Source: Mycobacterium sp. E1214 (lineage in GTDB: Bacteria > Actinomycetota > Actinomycetes > Mycobacteriales > Mycobacteriaceae). Taken from it: a DNA stretch of 48,617 nucleotides. Below, piece after piece: positions 1 through 9,559 of this stretch. The stretch is taken from positions 1-48,617 of the forward strand of contig NZ_LZJC01000049.1 of NCBI RefSeq assembly GCF_001666755.1. Direction: 5' to 3'. The notes under the pieces are model-generated. The model was not told where the DNA came from and did not search any database. It saw nothing but the letters and a program-made list of their open reading frames with translations. Position numbers and translations under genes: made by a program. Each line of letters opens with the position of its first letter. Positions within the stretch are counted from its first letter, which is position 1.

Positions 1-252
1 CGAGACACCGAGCCCGTTCACCCGGGCGCTGATGATCTGCTGCGCCTGGGCCAGCGCCTCACGGCTGGGGCGCGAGCCGTCCGGCGTGCGCGCGGTGAGG
101 GTGACGCGGGTGCCGCCCTGCAGGTCGATGCCCAGCTTGGGCGCCGCCCGCTTGTCCCCCGTGAGAAACACCAGCAGGTAAACGCCGACCAGCAACAGCA
201 GGAAAACCGACAGGTAGCGGGCAGGGTGCACCGGCGCCGAAGACGATGCCAC
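1..252 (-). CDS. secD: Protein translocase subunit SecD, N-terminal fragment
   Basis: The 84 N-terminal codons of SecD, cut by the left edge. SecD works with SecF and YajC on the Sec channel and uses the proton gradient to aid late steps of protein export. The GTG start at 252 follows a GAGGAG ribosome site about 10 bases upstream. After a short basic N-terminus comes one membrane helix ([18 protein letters not shown]), then the family motif around [14 protein letters not shown] at the start of the periplasmic P1 domain. yajC lies 57 bases upstream on the same strand, the usual yajC-secD-secF order. The call rests on both motif and context; the rest of the protein is outside the window. Confidence 0.93.
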   Translation of the reverse strand, partial: MASSSAPVHPARYLSVFLLLLVGVYLLVFLTGDKRAAPKLGIDLQGGTRVTLTARTPDGSRPSREALAQAQQIISARVNGLGVS

Positions 253-309
253 GTTCCTTATATCTCCTCGAGAATCGCTTTCTAACCCGGACAGAGCCTA
301 CGTGCCCGG

Positions 310-654
310 TCAGGAATCCTCGATCACCCGGCTCTGATCGACCGGGCCACCCGCCTCGGCCACACCGTCGGCGTGCTCGTCGTCAAGGTCGGCGTCGTCG
401 GTGATCCGGTCGCGGATCGCCAGCTTCATCCAGGTGGTCACCACCCCGGGCGCGATCTCCAGGTCGACGTCGTCGTCGGTGATCGCGACGACCGTGCCCT
501 GCAGCCCCGACGTCGTGTGCACCCGGTCACCCGGGCGCAACGACTCGTGCAGGTCGATGGTCGCCTGCATCGCGCGCTTCTGGCGCCGCGACGCGAAGTA
601 CATGAAGCCGCCCATGATGAGCACGAACGGCAAGAACATGATCAAGCTCTCCAT
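310..654 (-). CDS. yajC: Preprotein translocase accessory subunit YajC
   Basis: A 114-residue single-pass membrane protein of the SecDF-YajC complex. It begins MESLIMFLPFVLIMGGFMYF, a membrane helix with a very short periplasmic end, followed by the basic RRQKRAM stretch and the family motif LRPGDRVHTTSGLQG. The C-terminus is acidic. The open frame extends upstream to 810, but I chose the ATG at 654 because it has a GGAAGG ribosome site and puts the helix at the N-terminus as in all YajC proteins. It is transcribed away from gabT; the 209-base divergent gap must hold both promoters, though I could not pick out convincing -10 boxes. Confidence 0.92.
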   Translation of the reverse strand: MESLIMFLPFVLIMGGFMYFASRRQKRAMQATIDLHESLRPGDRVHTTSGLQGTVVAITDDDVDLEIAPGVVTTWMKLAIRDRITDDADLDDEHADGVAEAGGPVDQSRVIEDS

Positions 655-863
655 GGACGTGCCTGCCTTCCGTCGTGAATTTTCGGGTACCCCCGTCGGG
701 GCGGCGCGGCTCGGACGCACACCTGTACCGACGGTCCAGTGTGCCCCTAGTTTGGCAGGCCGCGGGCGGCGGCCGACCGGGCCGGTGCACGGGAGGCCGG
801 CCGGCGCCACGCCGGATAGGCTCGTGGTGGCCGCGACGCGCGCGGCCCGTGAAGGGGGATGTG

Positions 864-2204
864 GTGGCCAGCCTCGAACAAACTCGCCAACTGGTCACCG
901 AGATTCCCGGGCCGGCGTCGCTCGAACTCAACAAGCGACGGGCCGCCGCGGTCTCGCACGGCGTCAACGTCTCGGTGCCGGTGTTCGTGGCCCGCGCGGG
1001 CGGCGGCATCCTCGAGGACGTCGACGGCAACCGGCTCATCGACCTGGGCTCGGGCATCGCCGTGACCACCATCGGCAACTCGTCGCCGAAGGTCGTCGAC
1101 GCGGTGCGCGCGCAGGTGGCCGAGTTCACCCACACGTGCTTCATGGTGACGCCGTACGAGCAGTACGTCGCCGTCGCCGAGGAGCTCAACCGCATCACCC
1201 CCGGCACAGGCGAGAAGCGCTCCGTGCTGTTCAACTCTGGCGCCGAGGCGGTCGAGAACGCCGTCAAGGTTGCGCGGTCCTTCACGCGCAAGCCGGCCGT
1301 CGTCGCGTTCGACCACGCGTACCACGGCCGCACCAACCTGACGATGGCGCTCACCGCCAAGTCCAAGCCCTACAAGAACGGCTTCGGCCCGTTCGCGCCG
1401 GAGGTCTATCGGGCGCCGCTGTCCTATCCCTACCGCGACGGGCTGCTGGACAAGGAGCTGGCCACCGACGGCGAGAAGGCCGCCGCCCGCGCCATCGGCG
1501 TCATCGAGAACCAGGTCGGCGCCGACAACCTGGCCGCCCTTGTCATCGAGCCCATTCAGGGCGAGGGCGGGTTCATCGTCCCGGCCGAAGGCTTCCTGCC
1601 CGCGCTGCTCGCGTGGTGCCGCAAGAACGACGTGGTGTTCATCGCCGACGAGGTGCAGAGCGGGTTCGCCCGCACCGGCGCCATGTTCGCCTGCGAACAC
1701 GAGGGCATCGAACCCGACCTGATCTGCACCGCAAAGGGCATCGCCGACGGGCTGCCACTGTCCGCGGTCACCGGCCGCGCGCAGATCCTGGACGCGCCGC
1801 ACGTCGGCGGTTTGGGGGGCACCTTCGGCGGTAACCCCATTGCCTGTGCGGCCGCCCTGGCCACCATCGCCACGATCGAGAACGACGGCTTGATCGAGCG
1901 AGCCCGACAATTGGAACGACTCATCACGGAACCGTTGTTGCGGCTACAGGCCAGTGATGACCGAATCGGCGATGTCCGCGGCCGCGGCGCCATGATCGCC
2001 ATCGAATTGGTGAAATCTGGAACCGCCGAGCCCGACGCGGAACTCACCCAGAAGCTGTCCACCGCCGCGCACGCGGCCGGCGTCGTCGTGCTGACCTGCG
2101 GCATGTTCGGCAACGTCATCCGGCTGCTGCCCCCGCTGACCATCACCGACGAGCTGTTGGCCGAAGGGATCGACGTCCTGGCCCAACTGCTGCACGAACT
2201 CTAG
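864..2204 (+). CDS. gabT: 4-aminobutyrate aminotransferase
   Basis: A 446-residue class III PLP aminotransferase that moves the amino group of GABA to 2-oxoglutarate, giving succinate semialdehyde. The PLP lysine is expected at K291 in the CTAKGIADGLPL motif; the conserved SGAEAVENAVK and IADEVQSGFAR motifs bind the cofactor. Length and sequence fit M. tuberculosis Rv2589, as does its place next to yajC and the fadD9-type gene. The frame is open from 675, but the GTG at 864 sits 6 bases after a GAAGGGGGA ribosome site. The GTG at 861 is in frame but too close to that site. The upstream extension has no family similarity. Confidence 0.93.
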   Translation: MASLEQTRQLVTEIPGPASLELNKRRAAAVSHGVNVSVPVFVARAGGGILEDVDGNRLIDLGSGIAVTTIGNSSPKVVDAVRAQVAEFTHTCFMVTPYEQYVAVAEELNRITPGTGEKRSVLFNSGAEAVENAVKVARSFTRKPAVVAFDHAYHGRTNLTMALTAKSKPYKNGFGPFAPEVYRAPLSYPYRDGLLDKELATDGEKAAARAIGVIENQVGADNLAALVIEPIQGEGGFIVPAEGFLPALLAWCRKNDVVFIADEVQSGFARTGAMFACEHEGIEPDLICTAKGIADGLPLSAVTGRAQILDAPHVGGLGGTFGGNPIACAAALATIATIENDGLIERARQLERLITEPLLRLQASDDRIGDVRGRGAMIAIELVKSGTAEPDAELTQKLSTAAHAAGVVVLTCGMFGNVIRLLPPLTITDELLAEGIDVLAQLLHEL

Positions 2205-2351
2205 AGCCGGCCATCGCCCCTGGTGGGCAATCTCACACCGCCAACACTCGGGCAGGTCGTGGAGGAATAAGGTTACTTTAGCTAACGTTCTAAGTGTCAG
2301 CGCGTAGCGCAGATTTAACTAACTATCTTTTATTTGCAAGGGGAACTGTCT
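2205..2351 (+). promoter_or_regulatory. AT-rich leader and promoter region of the carboxylic acid reductase gene
   Basis: This 147-base gap turns AT-rich after 2268. It contains an 8-base palindrome TTAGCTAA (2278-2285) flanked by GTTA and TAAC, then a TTTAACTAACTATC stretch that could supply a -10 element. The AAGGGGA ribosome site at 2338-2344 precedes the ATG at 2352. The base composition is unlike the neighbours and suggests a regulated promoter. No exact -35/-10 pair can be assigned by eye. Confidence 0.4.
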
Positions 2352-5300
2352 ATGTCGACCACCAACCTCGACGAGCGGCTGGCCCGCCGCGTCGAAGACC
2401 TCACCGCCAACGACCCGCAGTTCGCCGCCGCCAAGCCGGACCAGGCGATCACCGACGCCCTCGAGCAGCCCGGCCTGCGGCTGCCGCAGATCATCCAGAC
2501 CGTGTTGGAGGGCTACGCGGACCGCCCGGCGCTGGGACAGCGCTCCGTCGAGTACGTCAAGGACCCGGCCACCGGCCGCACCACCTTCGAGCTGCTGGAC
2601 CGCTTCGAGACCTTCACCTACGGCGAGGTGAACGAGCGCGTGTCCGCGCTGGGCCGCGCCTGGGCCACCGAGTCCGTGCGCCCCGGCGACCGCGTGTGCG
2701 TCCTGGGCTTCAACAGCGTGGACTACGCGACCATCGACATGGCGCTGGGACAGATCGGCGCGGTCTCCGTGCCGCTGCAGACCAGCGCGTCGATCACCGG
2801 CCTGCAGCCGATCGTGGCCGAGACCGAGCCAATCCTGGTCGGCGCCAGCGTCGCCCAGTTGAACGACGCCGTCGAGCTGATCCTGGGCGGTGACCACCGG
2901 CCCGCCAAGCTGGTTGTCTTCGACTACCACCCCGAGGTGGACGACGAGCGCGAGGCCGTCGAGGACACCCGCGCGCGCCTGAGCGACGCCGGGGTCGCCG
3001 TCGAGACGCTGGCCGAGGTCTTGGAGCGCGGGCGGCAACTGCCCGCCGCCGAGCCGCCCGCCACCACCGAGGACGACCCGCTGGCCCTGCTGATCTACAC
3101 CTCGGGCAGCACCGGCGCGCCCAAGGGCGCGATGTACCCGCAGAGCAACGTCGGCAAGATGTGGCGCCGCGGCAGCAAGAACTGGTTCGGGGAGAGCGCC
3201 GCGTCGATCACGCTCAACTTCATGCCGATGAGCCACGTCATGGGCCGCGGCATCCTCTACGGCACGCTGGGCAACGGCGGCACCGCGTACTTCGCGGCCC
3301 GCAGCGACCTGTCGACCCTGCTGCAGGACCTCGAGCTGGTCCGGCCCACCGAGCTGAACTTCGTCCCGCGCATCTGGGAGACGCTGTTCGGTGAATACCA
3401 GCGCCAGGTCGAGCGGCGGCTGCCCGACAACGCCGACAGCCAGGCCCGCAAGGCCGTCGAGGAGGAGGTCCTCGAGGAGCAGCGCCAGTACCTGCTGGGC
3501 GGGCGCTACATCTTCGCGATGACGGGCTCGGCGCCCACCTCACCTGAACTGCGCAACTGGGTCGTGTCCCTGCTGCAGATGGACCTGCTCGACGGCTACG
3601 GCTCGACCGAGGCCGGGATGGTCCTGTTCGACGGCGAGATCCAGCGACCGCCCGTGGTCGACTACAAGCTCGTCGACGTGCCGGACCTGGGTTACTTCAG
3701 CACCGACCGCCCGTACCCGCGCGGGGAACTGCTGCTCAAGACCGAGAACATGTTCCCGGGCTACTACAAGCGGGCCGAGACCACCGCCAGCGTCTTCGAC
3801 GAGGACGGCTACTACCGCACCGGTGACGTGTTCGCCGAGACGGCTCCCGACCGGCTGGTCTACGTCGACCGGCGCAACAACGTGCTCAAGCTGGCCCAAG
3901 GCGAGTTCGTGACCCTGGCCAAGCTGGAGGCCGAGTTCGGCAACAGCCCGCTGGTGCGACAGATCTACGTCTACGGCAACAGCGCCCAGCCCTACCTGCT
4001 GGCGGTCGTGGTGCCCACCGAGGAGGCGCTGCAGCGCTGGGACGGCGACGAGCTCAAGGGCAAGATCGCCGACTCGCTGCAGACCGTCGCCCGGCAGGCC
4101 AACCTGCAGTCCTACGAGGTGCCGCGCGACTTCATCATCGAGACCGAGCCGTTCACGCTGGAGAACGGGCTGCTGACGGGGATCCGTAAGCTGGCCTGGC
4201 CCAAGCTCAAGGCGCACTACGGCGACCGCCTCGAGGAGCTCTACGCCAAGCTCGCCGAGGGCCAGGCCAACGAGCTGGCCGAGCTGCGCCGTAGCGGCGC
4301 GGACGCGCCGGTGCTGCAGACCATCAGCCGGGCTGCGGCCGCCATGCTGGGCACCGCGACCTCCGAGCTGACGCCCGAGGCGCACTTCACCGATCTCGGT
4401 GGTGACTCACTGTCGGCGTTGACGTTCGGCAACCTGCTGCGCGAGATCTTCGACGTCGACGTGCCGGTGGGCGTGATCGTTAGCCCGGCCAACGACCTGC
4501 AGGCGATCGCGAACTACATCGAGGCCGAGCGGCAGGGCACCAAGCGGCCCACGTTCGCGGCCGTGCACGGCCGGGGTGCCACCACGGTGCACGCCAGCGA
4601 CCTGACGTTGGACAAGTTCCTCGACGAGGCCACCCTGAGCGCCGCGCCGACCCTGCCCAGGCCCACCACCGAGGTGCGGACCGTGCTGCTCACCGGCGCG
4701 ACCGGCTTCCTGGGGCGCTACCTGGCGCTGGAGTGGCTCGAGCGGATGGACCTCGTCGACGGCAAGGTGATTGCCCTGGTCCGCGCGAAAAGCGACGCCG
4801 AGGCCCGGGCCCGGCTCGACAAGACCTTCGACAGCGGGGACCCCAGGCTGCTGGAGCACTACCGCAAGCTGGCTGCCGACCACCTCGAGGTGATCGCCGG
4901 CGACAAGGGCGAGGCCAACCTCGGCCTGGACTCCCAGACGTGGCAGCGGCTGGCCGACACGGTCGACCTGATCGTCGACCCGGCGGCCCTGGTCAACCAC
5001 GTGCTGCCGTACAGCGAGCTGTTCGGGCCGAACGCGCTGGGCACGGCCGAGCTGATCCGCATCGCGCTGACCAGCAAGCTCAAGCCGTACACCTACGTGT
5101 CGACGATCGGCGTCGGCGACCAGATCAAGCCGGGCGAGTTCGTCGAGGACGCCGACATCCGGCAGATCAGCGCCACCCGCGCGATCAACGACAACTACGC
5201 CAACGGCTACGGCAACAGCAAGTGGGCCGGCGAGGTGCTGCTGCGTGAGGCCAACGACCTGTGCGGGCTGCCGGTCGCGGTGTTCCGCTGCGACATGATC

Positions 5301-5876
5301 CTGGCCGACACCAGCTACGCCGGACAGCTCAACCTGCCGGACATGTTCACCCGGCTGATGTTGAGCCTGGTCGCCACCGGGATCGCGCCCGGCTCGTTCT
5401 ACGAGCTGGACGCCCAGGGCAACCGGCAGCGGTCGCACTACGACGGCCTGCCGGTCGAGTTCATCGCCGCGGCGATCTCCACGCTGGGGGCGCAGGCCCT
5501 CGACGGGGCCGCGGGGTTCCAGACCTACCACGTCATGAACCCCTACGACGACGGCATCGGGCTCGACGAGTACGTCGACTGGCTGGTGGAGGCCGGCTAC
5601 TCGATCCAGCGCATCGCCGACTACGGCGAGTGGCTGCAGCGGTTCGAGGGCGCGATGCGGGCCCTCCCGGACCGGCAACGCCAGTACTCGTTGCTGCCGC
5701 TGCTGCACAACTACCAGCACCCGGAAAAGCCGATCACCGGGTCGATGGCGCCGACGGACCGCTTCCGCGCCGCGGTGCAGGAGGCAAAGATCGGGCCGGA
5801 CAAGGACATCCCGCACGTGTCCGCGCCGGTGATCGTCCAGTACATCACCAACCTGGAGCTGCTCGGCCTGCTCTGA
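2352..5876 (+). CDS. car: Carboxylic acid reductase (A-T-R type, FadD9 family)
   Basis: A 1174-residue multidomain enzyme that reduces fatty or aromatic acids to aldehydes with ATP and NADPH. The N-terminal adenylation domain (about 1-650) has the AMP motif [13 protein letters not shown] from residue 247. A carrier domain follows, with [10 protein letters not shown] at 681-690; S686 is the phosphopantetheine site, so a PPTase encoded elsewhere is needed. The C-terminal reductase domain starts near 777 with the NADPH motif TGATGFLG (781-788), and its Tyr/Lys pair is Y953 and K957 in [10 protein letters not shown]. The length equals that of the studied Nocardia and Mycobacterium enzymes; M. tuberculosis FadD9 (Rv2590) is the syntenic homologue. 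The ATG at 2352 is preferred over the TTG at 2334 because of the AAGGGGA site. Confidence 0.94.
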   Translation: MSTTNLDERLARRVEDLTANDPQFAAAKPDQAITDALEQPGLRLPQIIQTVLEGYADRPALGQRSVEYVKDPATGRTTFELLDRFETFTYGEVNERVSALGRAWATESVRPGDRVCVLGFNSVDYATIDMALGQIGAVSVPLQTSASITGLQPIVAETEPILVGASVAQLNDAVELILGGDHRPAKLVVFDYHPEVDDEREAVEDTRARLSDAGVAVETLAEVLERGRQLPAAEPPATTEDDPLALLIYTSGSTGAPKGAMYPQSNVGKMWRRGSKNWFGESAASITLNFMPMSHVMGRGILYGTLGNGGTAYFAARSDLSTLLQDLELVRPTELNFVPRIWETLFGEYQRQVERRLPDNADSQARKAVEEEVLEEQRQYLLGGRYIFAMTGSAPTSPELRNWVVSLLQMDLLDGYGSTEAGMVLFDGEIQRPPVVDYKLVDVPDLGYFSTDRPYPRGELLLKTENMFPGYYKRAETTASVFDEDGYYRTGDVFAETAPDRLVYVDRRNNVLKLAQGEFVTLAKLEAEFGNSPLVRQIYVYGNSAQPYLLAVVVPTEEALQRWDGDELKGKIADSLQTVARQANLQSYEVPRDFIIETEPFTLENGLLTGIRKLAWPKLKAHYGDRLEELYAKLAEGQANELAELRRSGADAPVLQTISRAAAAMLGTATSELTPEAHFTDLGGDSLSALTFGNLLREIFDVDVPVGVIVSPANDLQAIANYIEAERQGTKRPTFAAVHGRGATTVHASDLTLDKFLDEATLSAAPTLPRPTTEVRTVLLTGATGFLGRYLALEWLERMDLVDGKVIALVRAKSDAEARARLDKTFDSGDPRLLEHYRKLAADHLEVIAGDKGEANLGLDSQTWQRLADTVDLIVDPAALVNHVLPYSELFGPNALGTAELIRIALTSKLKPYTYVSTIGVGDQIKPGEFVEDADIRQISATRAINDNYANGYGNSKWAGEVLLREANDLCGLPVAVFRCDMILADTSYAGQLNLPDMFTRLMLSLVATGIAPGSFYELDAQGNRQRSHYDGLPVEFIAAAISTLGAQALDGAAGFQTYHVMNPYDDGIGLDEYVDWLVEAGYSIQRIADYGEWLQRFEGAMRALPDRQRQYSLLPLLHNYQHPEKPITGSMAPTDRFRAAVQEAKIGPDKDIPHVSAPVIVQYITNLELLGLL

Positions 5877-5887
5877 CCGCGCAACGC

Positions 5888-5920
5888 GAATCGCCCAGCC
5901 CCCGCGGGGCTGGGCGATTC
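5888..5920. terminator. Strong hairpin terminator, probably bidirectional
   Basis: Arms of 15 bases (5888-5902 and 5906-5920, GAATCGCCCAGCCCC and its exact complement) with a 3-base loop, followed by GTCTTT. It lies 11 bases after the reductase stop and 16 bases before the stop of the convergent membrane-protein gene. Mycobacterial terminators often lack a long U tract, so it could serve both genes. Confidence 0.85.
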
Positions 5921-5936
5921 GTCTTTCCGACGGTGA

Positions 5937-6632
5937 TCAGCGTTGCGGGTGCGGCCACCGCAGGTAGGAGGCGTTGCCGCCACTGGCCGTCGCGGGCGTG
6001 CGCTGGCGCCGCCAGCCCCGCTTGGGCGGCTCGGGCTCGGCCACCTCGGCGGCGGGAACCCGCGGCCGGGTCAGCGCGCTCGAGGACACCTCGGACTGCT
6101 CGTAGTTGGCCTCGCGGTACGGCTCGACGGCCGGAGCCGCCGCCACGGGTTGCACGTCACGCGCCAACCGCACGGCCGTGCGGGCCAGCGCCATGCCGGC
6201 GAGCAGGATGATCAGCGCGCCCAGGCCCGAGAAGTAGGACAGCTCGAGGGCGGCCCGCTTCCGGTCGGTCGCCGCGATCGGGTCGCCGGCCGAGCCGATA
6301 CCCAGCAGCGGCGCCACCTGGTTTCCGACCACGAACCAGGCGCCGGCCAGCACGGCCAGCCAGCCGCCCACCATCGCGGTGGCACGGTGGCCGGCCAGGA
6401 TCAGCAAGAGGCCGCCCACCACGGCGGCGGCGCCGGGCAGCACCTCGAGCCAGCCGCGGGCGGCGCTCCACGCCCAGTCGCGGTCGGGCGTGTAGGCGAA
6501 GTTGAAGCGCGGACCGACGAAGGGAATCAGCGCCCCCCACGCCCCCAAGATGACCAGCAGCAATCCGCTGACCGCGCCACGCGATCGAGGCATCCTGAGC
6601 CCGCGCGCGCGGTCGTCCTCTGCGTATTTCAT
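5937..6632 (-). CDS. Four-helix membrane protein of unknown function
   Basis: A 231-residue protein not recognised beyond a mycobacterial conserved membrane type. Four hydrophobic segments lie near residues 20-40 (AVSGLLLVILGAWGALIPFV), 62-82, 84-103 and 133-152. A Pro/Ala-rich basic tail of about 75 residues follows (PKRGWRRQR), probably cytoplasmic. The loop between helices 1 and 2 has FNFAYTPDRDWAW; that between 3 and 4 carries GSAGDPIAATDRKRAALELSYF. The ATG at 6632 has a GAGGAG ribosome site 4 bases upstream. It occupies the position of PE_PGRS44 in M. tuberculosis. It is transcribed alone, convergent with the reductase gene. Confidence 0.75.
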   Translation of the reverse strand: MKYAEDDRARGLRMPRSRGAVSGLLLVILGAWGALIPFVGPRFNFAYTPDRDWAWSAARGWLEVLPGAAAVVGGLLLILAGHRATAMVGGWLAVLAGAWFVVGNQVAPLLGIGSAGDPIAATDRKRAALELSYFSGLGALIILLAGMALARTAVRLARDVQPVAAAPAVEPYREANYEQSEVSSSALTRPRVPAAEVAEPEPPKRGWRRQRTPATASGGNASYLRWPHPQR

Positions 6633-6750
6633 GACATCTCCTCGCTAGATACCGGGCGGTTCTCCGGCGACGCCTGATTACCCGGCACTTTGCAGAAGTA
6701 ACCTGGGCGGCTGCGCCGGCCCGTGGCCACTGCGGCTGGTGAGGCTGCTG

Positions 6751-7137
6751 TTACGCGATGTGACCGATCAGCAACAGCACGATCGCGAGCACCGGAAACG
6801 CCCCCTGCGTCACCGCGGCGCGGGCCTTGTCCCGCGCGGACGCCAGCAGTACCACCGCGGCGGCGGCCATCGAGCCGACGCCGGCGAAGACGAGCGCCGC
6901 CCCAACGGCGTTGTGTCCCAACGCGATTGCGGCGATACCCACTCCGGTGACGATCGCGAGGAACAGGTTGTAGAAACCCTGGTTGAAGGCCAGCAACTTG
7001 GTGGTTTCGGCCTCCTCGGCGGTGGTGCCGAAGGTGGCGCGGGTGCGCGGTGAGGTCCAGGTCAACGATTCCATCACGAAGATGTAAACGTGCAGTAACG
7101 CCGCCAGCGCGGCGACGATCAAACCGCCAGTGAGCAC
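6751..7137 (-). CDS. DUF1304 family membrane protein
   Basis: A 128-residue protein with four hydrophobic segments, of the DUF1304 family of small inner-membrane proteins with no assigned function. The family signature is the stretch HVYIFVMESLTW after helix 1 and the NQGFYNLFLA motif before helix 2. The GTG start at 7137 follows an AGGAGG ribosome site 7 bases upstream; the longer open frame up to 7299 is only ruvB antisense space. The start lies 20 bases after the ruvB stop, so it is probably the fourth gene of the SOS-controlled ruvCAB transcript. Whether it has a DNA-damage role is unknown. Confidence 0.85.
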   Translation of the reverse strand: MLTGGLIVAALAALLHVYIFVMESLTWTSPRTRATFGTTAEEAETTKLLAFNQGFYNLFLAIVTGVGIAAIALGHNAVGAALVFAGVGSMAAAAVVLLASARDKARAAVTQGAFPVLAIVLLLIGHIA

Positions 7138-7157
7138 CGGAATCCTCCTCGCACGAG

Positions 7158-8213
7158 TTACTCGAACAGCCCGGGCTGACCCAGCGCCGTCACCGCCGCG
7201 GGCGGCGCCATGCCCAGGTGGGTCCACGCCTGGGCCGTGGCCACCCGCCCGCGCGGCGTGCGGGCGACCATCCCGGCGCGCACCAGAAACGGCTCGCACA
7301 CCTCCTCGACGGTGGCGGCCTCCTCCCCCACCGCCACCGCCAGCGTCGAGACGCCCACCGGGCCGCCGCCGAAACTGCGGGTCAGCGCCGACAACACCGC
7401 CCGGTCCAGCCGGTCCAGGCCCAGCTCGTCGACGTCATAGACCTGCAGCGCCGCCTTCGCGACGTCGCGGGTGATCACTCCGTCCGCCCGCACCTCGGCG
7501 AAGTCGCGGACCCGGCGCAGCAGCCGGTTGGCGATCCGCGGCGTGCCGCGCGAGCGCCGGGCGATCTCCTCGGCCGCGTCGGCGCCCACCTCGATGCCCA
7601 GGATCCCGGCGGAGCGGGCCAGCACCCGCTCCAGCTCGCTCGGCTCGTAGAAGTCCATGTGGGCGGTGAACCCGAACCGGTCCCGCAGCGGGCCGGTGAG
7701 CGCGCCGGAGCGCGTGGTGGCGCCGACCAGGGTGAACGGCGCCACCTCCAACGGTATCGAGGTGGCGCCGGGGCCCTTGCCGACCACCACGTCGATCCGG
7801 AAGTCCTCCATCGCCAGGTACAGCATCTCCTCGGCGGGCCGCGCGATGCGGTGGATCTCGTCGATGAACAGCACGTCATGCTCGACCAGGTTCGACAGCA
7901 TGGCGGCCAGGTCTCCGGCGCGCTCCAACGCCGGGCCGGACGTCATCCGCAGCGACGACCCGAGCTCGGCGGCGATGATCATGGCCAGCGACGTCTTGCC
8001 CAGGCCCGGCGGCCCGGACAGCAGGATGTGGTCGGGGGTGCCGCCCCGGTTCTTCGCGCCCTCGATGACCAGCTGCAACTGCTCGCGCACCCGCGGCTGG
8101 CCGATAAACTCGCGCAGCGACCGGGGGCGCAGGCCGACGTCGATGTCCCCCTCCCCGGGGACCAGAGCCGCCGATACGTCGCGCTCGGCGTAGCCGTCCG
8201 GAAACTCGCTCAT
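7158..8213 (-). CDS. ruvB: Holliday junction branch migration ATPase RuvB
   Basis: A 351-residue AAA+ motor that forms hexameric rings on DNA and drives branch migration with RuvA. Walker A is GPPGLGKTS (67-75) and Walker B is VLFIDEIHR with D118/E119. The sensor region around [18 protein letters not shown] and the C-terminal winged helix ending in [13 protein letters not shown] are complete. The ATG at 8213 overlaps the ruvA stop in an ATGA junction, so translation is coupled. Third gene of ruvCAB. Confidence 0.97.
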   Translation of the reverse strand: MSEFPDGYAERDVSAALVPGEGDIDVGLRPRSLREFIGQPRVREQLQLVIEGAKNRGGTPDHILLSGPPGLGKTSLAMIIAAELGSSLRMTSGPALERAGDLAAMLSNLVEHDVLFIDEIHRIARPAEEMLYLAMEDFRIDVVVGKGPGATSIPLEVAPFTLVGATTRSGALTGPLRDRFGFTAHMDFYEPSELERVLARSAGILGIEVGADAAEEIARRSRGTPRIANRLLRRVRDFAEVRADGVITRDVAKAALQVYDVDELGLDRLDRAVLSALTRSFGGGPVGVSTLAVAVGEEAATVEEVCEPFLVRAGMVARTPRGRVATAQAWTHLGMAPPAAVTALGQPGLFE

Positions 8214-8815
8214 CGCGACTTGCCCAGCAGGGACAGGGCGGCGCGCAGGGCGCCGGAGGTGGTGGCCTCCGGGTCGGAGGCGAGCACCTTGTCCGTCGCC
8301 TCCTCGGCCTGCTTGCCGACGAAGCCGAGGCCGACCAGGGCCTCGACCACCGGGCCGCGGACGGCGTGGCCGTTGCGGACGGCGGGGGCGGCCGCGCCGC
8401 CCGCCGCGGCATCCACCGGGCCGATCTTGTCGCGCAGCTCCACGATCATCCGTTCGGCGCCGCGCTTGCCGATCCCCGGCACCCGGGTCAGCGCCGTCAC
8501 GTCGCTGTCGTGCAGCGCCCGGCGCAGCGCGGCGGCGTCGTGCACGGCCAGCGTCGCCATCGCCAGCCGGGGGCCGACGCCGGAGACGGACAGCAGCGTC
8601 GAGAACAGGTCCCGGTCGTCGGCGTCGGTGAAGCCGTACAGCGTCATCGAGTCCTCCCGCACGATCATCGCGGTGAGCAGGCGGGCCTCCGCCCCGGTCC
8701 GCAGGGTCGCCAGCGTCGACGGCGTCGCGTTCACCCGGTAGCCCACGCCGGCGGCCTCGATCACCGCGTGGTCGAGCGCCACCTCGAGCACCTCACCGCG
8801 CACCGAGGCGATCAT
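8210..8815 (-). CDS. ruvA: Holliday junction DNA-binding protein RuvA
   Basis: A 201-residue protein that binds four-way junctions as a tetramer and recruits RuvB. It begins [12 protein letters not shown] (OB-fold domain) and has the helix-hairpin-helix pair [13 protein letters not shown] and [14 protein letters not shown] flexible Ala/Gly linker ([17 protein letters not shown]) leads to the C-terminal RuvB-binding domain ([17 protein letters not shown]). The ATG at 8815 overlaps the ruvC stop (ATGA) and its own stop overlaps the ruvB start. The frame stays open to 9448, but that extension is antisense to ruvC coding and is not part of the protein. Confidence 0.97.
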   Translation of the reverse strand: MIASVRGEVLEVALDHAVIEAAGVGYRVNATPSTLATLRTGAEARLLTAMIVREDSMTLYGFTDADDRDLFSTLLSVSGVGPRLAMATLAVHDAAALRRALHDSDVTALTRVPGIGKRGAERMIVELRDKIGPVDAAAGGAAAPAVRNGHAVRGPVVEALVGLGFVGKQAEEATDKVLASDPEATTSGALRAALSLLGKSR

Positions 8816-9378
8816 CGCGCGGCCCTGCGCGTGGCGTCCAGCTTTGCCCGGTAGGCCTGCCGGTGCCGCGCGGCCAGCGCCTCGGCCGCCGCCATCCGGG
8901 CGATCATCGGGGCCCGCCAGCAGTGGCAGATCGCCAGGGCCAGCGCGTCCGCCGCGTCGGCCGGCGTCGGCTTCGTCTGCAGCCCCAGGATTCGGGTCAC
9001 CATCGCGGTGACCTGGGCCTTGTCGGCCGCGCCGTTGCCGGTGACCGCGGCCTTGACCTCGCTGGGGGTGTGGAAGTGCACGGCGATACCGCGCTTGGCC
9101 GCCGCCAGCGCGACGACGCCGCCGGCCTGGGCGGTGCCCATCGCGGTCGAGACGTTGAGCTGGGAGAACACCCGCTCGACGGCGACGACCTCCGGCTGGT
9201 GGGTGGCCAGCCAGTGTTCGACCGCGTCGCTGAGCTGCAGCAGGCGCTCGGCCAGCGGCGCGTCCGACGGGGTGCGCACCACGTCGACGTCCAGGGCGAC
9301 CACGCGTCGCCCGCTCCCGCTCTCGACCACCGACAGCCCGCATCGGGTCAGCCCGGGATCGACGCCCATCACGCGCAT
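8812..9378 (-). CDS. ruvC: Holliday junction resolvase RuvC
   Basis: A 188-residue endonuclease that cuts Holliday junctions symmetrically. All four acidic catalytic residues are visible: D7 ([14 protein letters not shown]), E68 (VVAVERVF), D141 and D144 ([14 protein letters not shown]). The ATG at 9378 gives the standard N-terminus and has a GGGAG ribosome site; a GTG 12 bases upstream (9390) is also in frame but would add only VGAG. First gene of the ruvCAB operon, directly behind a LexA box at 9394-9409. Confidence 0.97.
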   Translation of the reverse strand: MRVMGVDPGLTRCGLSVVESGSGRRVVALDVDVVRTPSDAPLAERLLQLSDAVEHWLATHQPEVVAVERVFSQLNVSTAMGTAQAGGVVALAAAKRGIAVHFHTPSEVKAAVTGNGAADKAQVTAMVTRILGLQTKPTPADAADALALAICHCWRAPMIARMAAAEALAARHRQAYRAKLDATRRAAR

Positions 9379-9393
9379 TCCGGCTCCCACCTG

Positions 9394-9409
9394 TAGAACA
9401 GCTGTTCGA
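9394..9409 (-). promoter_or_regulatory. LexA-binding SOS box of ruvCAB
   Basis: The 16-base sequence TAGAACAGCTGTTCGA matches the mycobacterial SOS box TCGAAC-N4-GTTCGA at all but the second position. It lies 15 bases before the ruvC ATG, where a bound LexA would block transcription. ruvC is a known member of the mycobacterial LexA regulon. The site is also 150 bases upstream of the divergent DUF4178 operon, where any effect would be weaker. Confidence 0.9.
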
Positions 9410-9499
9410 TACCCTAGCGGCGCGCGGTGACCGGCCCGGGCAGGACACGCGGCGACGTGGCCGATTGCCGGTCGCGAGGTTTAGGCACCCGACCGGGCC

Positions 9500-9514
9500 A
9501 AAGCTGTTAGCTTT
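9500..9514. promoter_or_regulatory. Inverted repeat upstream of the DUF4178-speE operon
   Basis: AAAGCT-GTT-AGCTTT, a perfect 6-base inverted repeat with a 3-base spacer. The symmetry extends outward to GGC...GCC (9496-9518) with one mismatch. It lies 45 bases before the GTG of the first operon gene. It could be an operator or a short hairpin; no regulator gene is adjacent. Confidence 0.45.
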
Positions 9515-9559
9515 AGCCCCACACGTTCGCTCAAGCCTCGTCGGGATGGAACAAGTAGC

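Noticed and set aside
401..1834. Plus-strand frame of 477 codons over yajC and gabT
   Set aside because: Arg/Gly/Ala-rich alternate-frame translation. The real gabT frame has the PLP motif and a ribosome site.
2268..2290. Possible IdeR iron box before the reductase gene
   Set aside because: TTACTTTAGCTAACGTT shares a half-site with the iron box, but the spacing is off by one base and the other half does not match.
4407..5816. Minus-strand frame of 469 codons inside the reductase gene
   Set aside because: Antisense of the reductase domain; no ribosome site or family motif.
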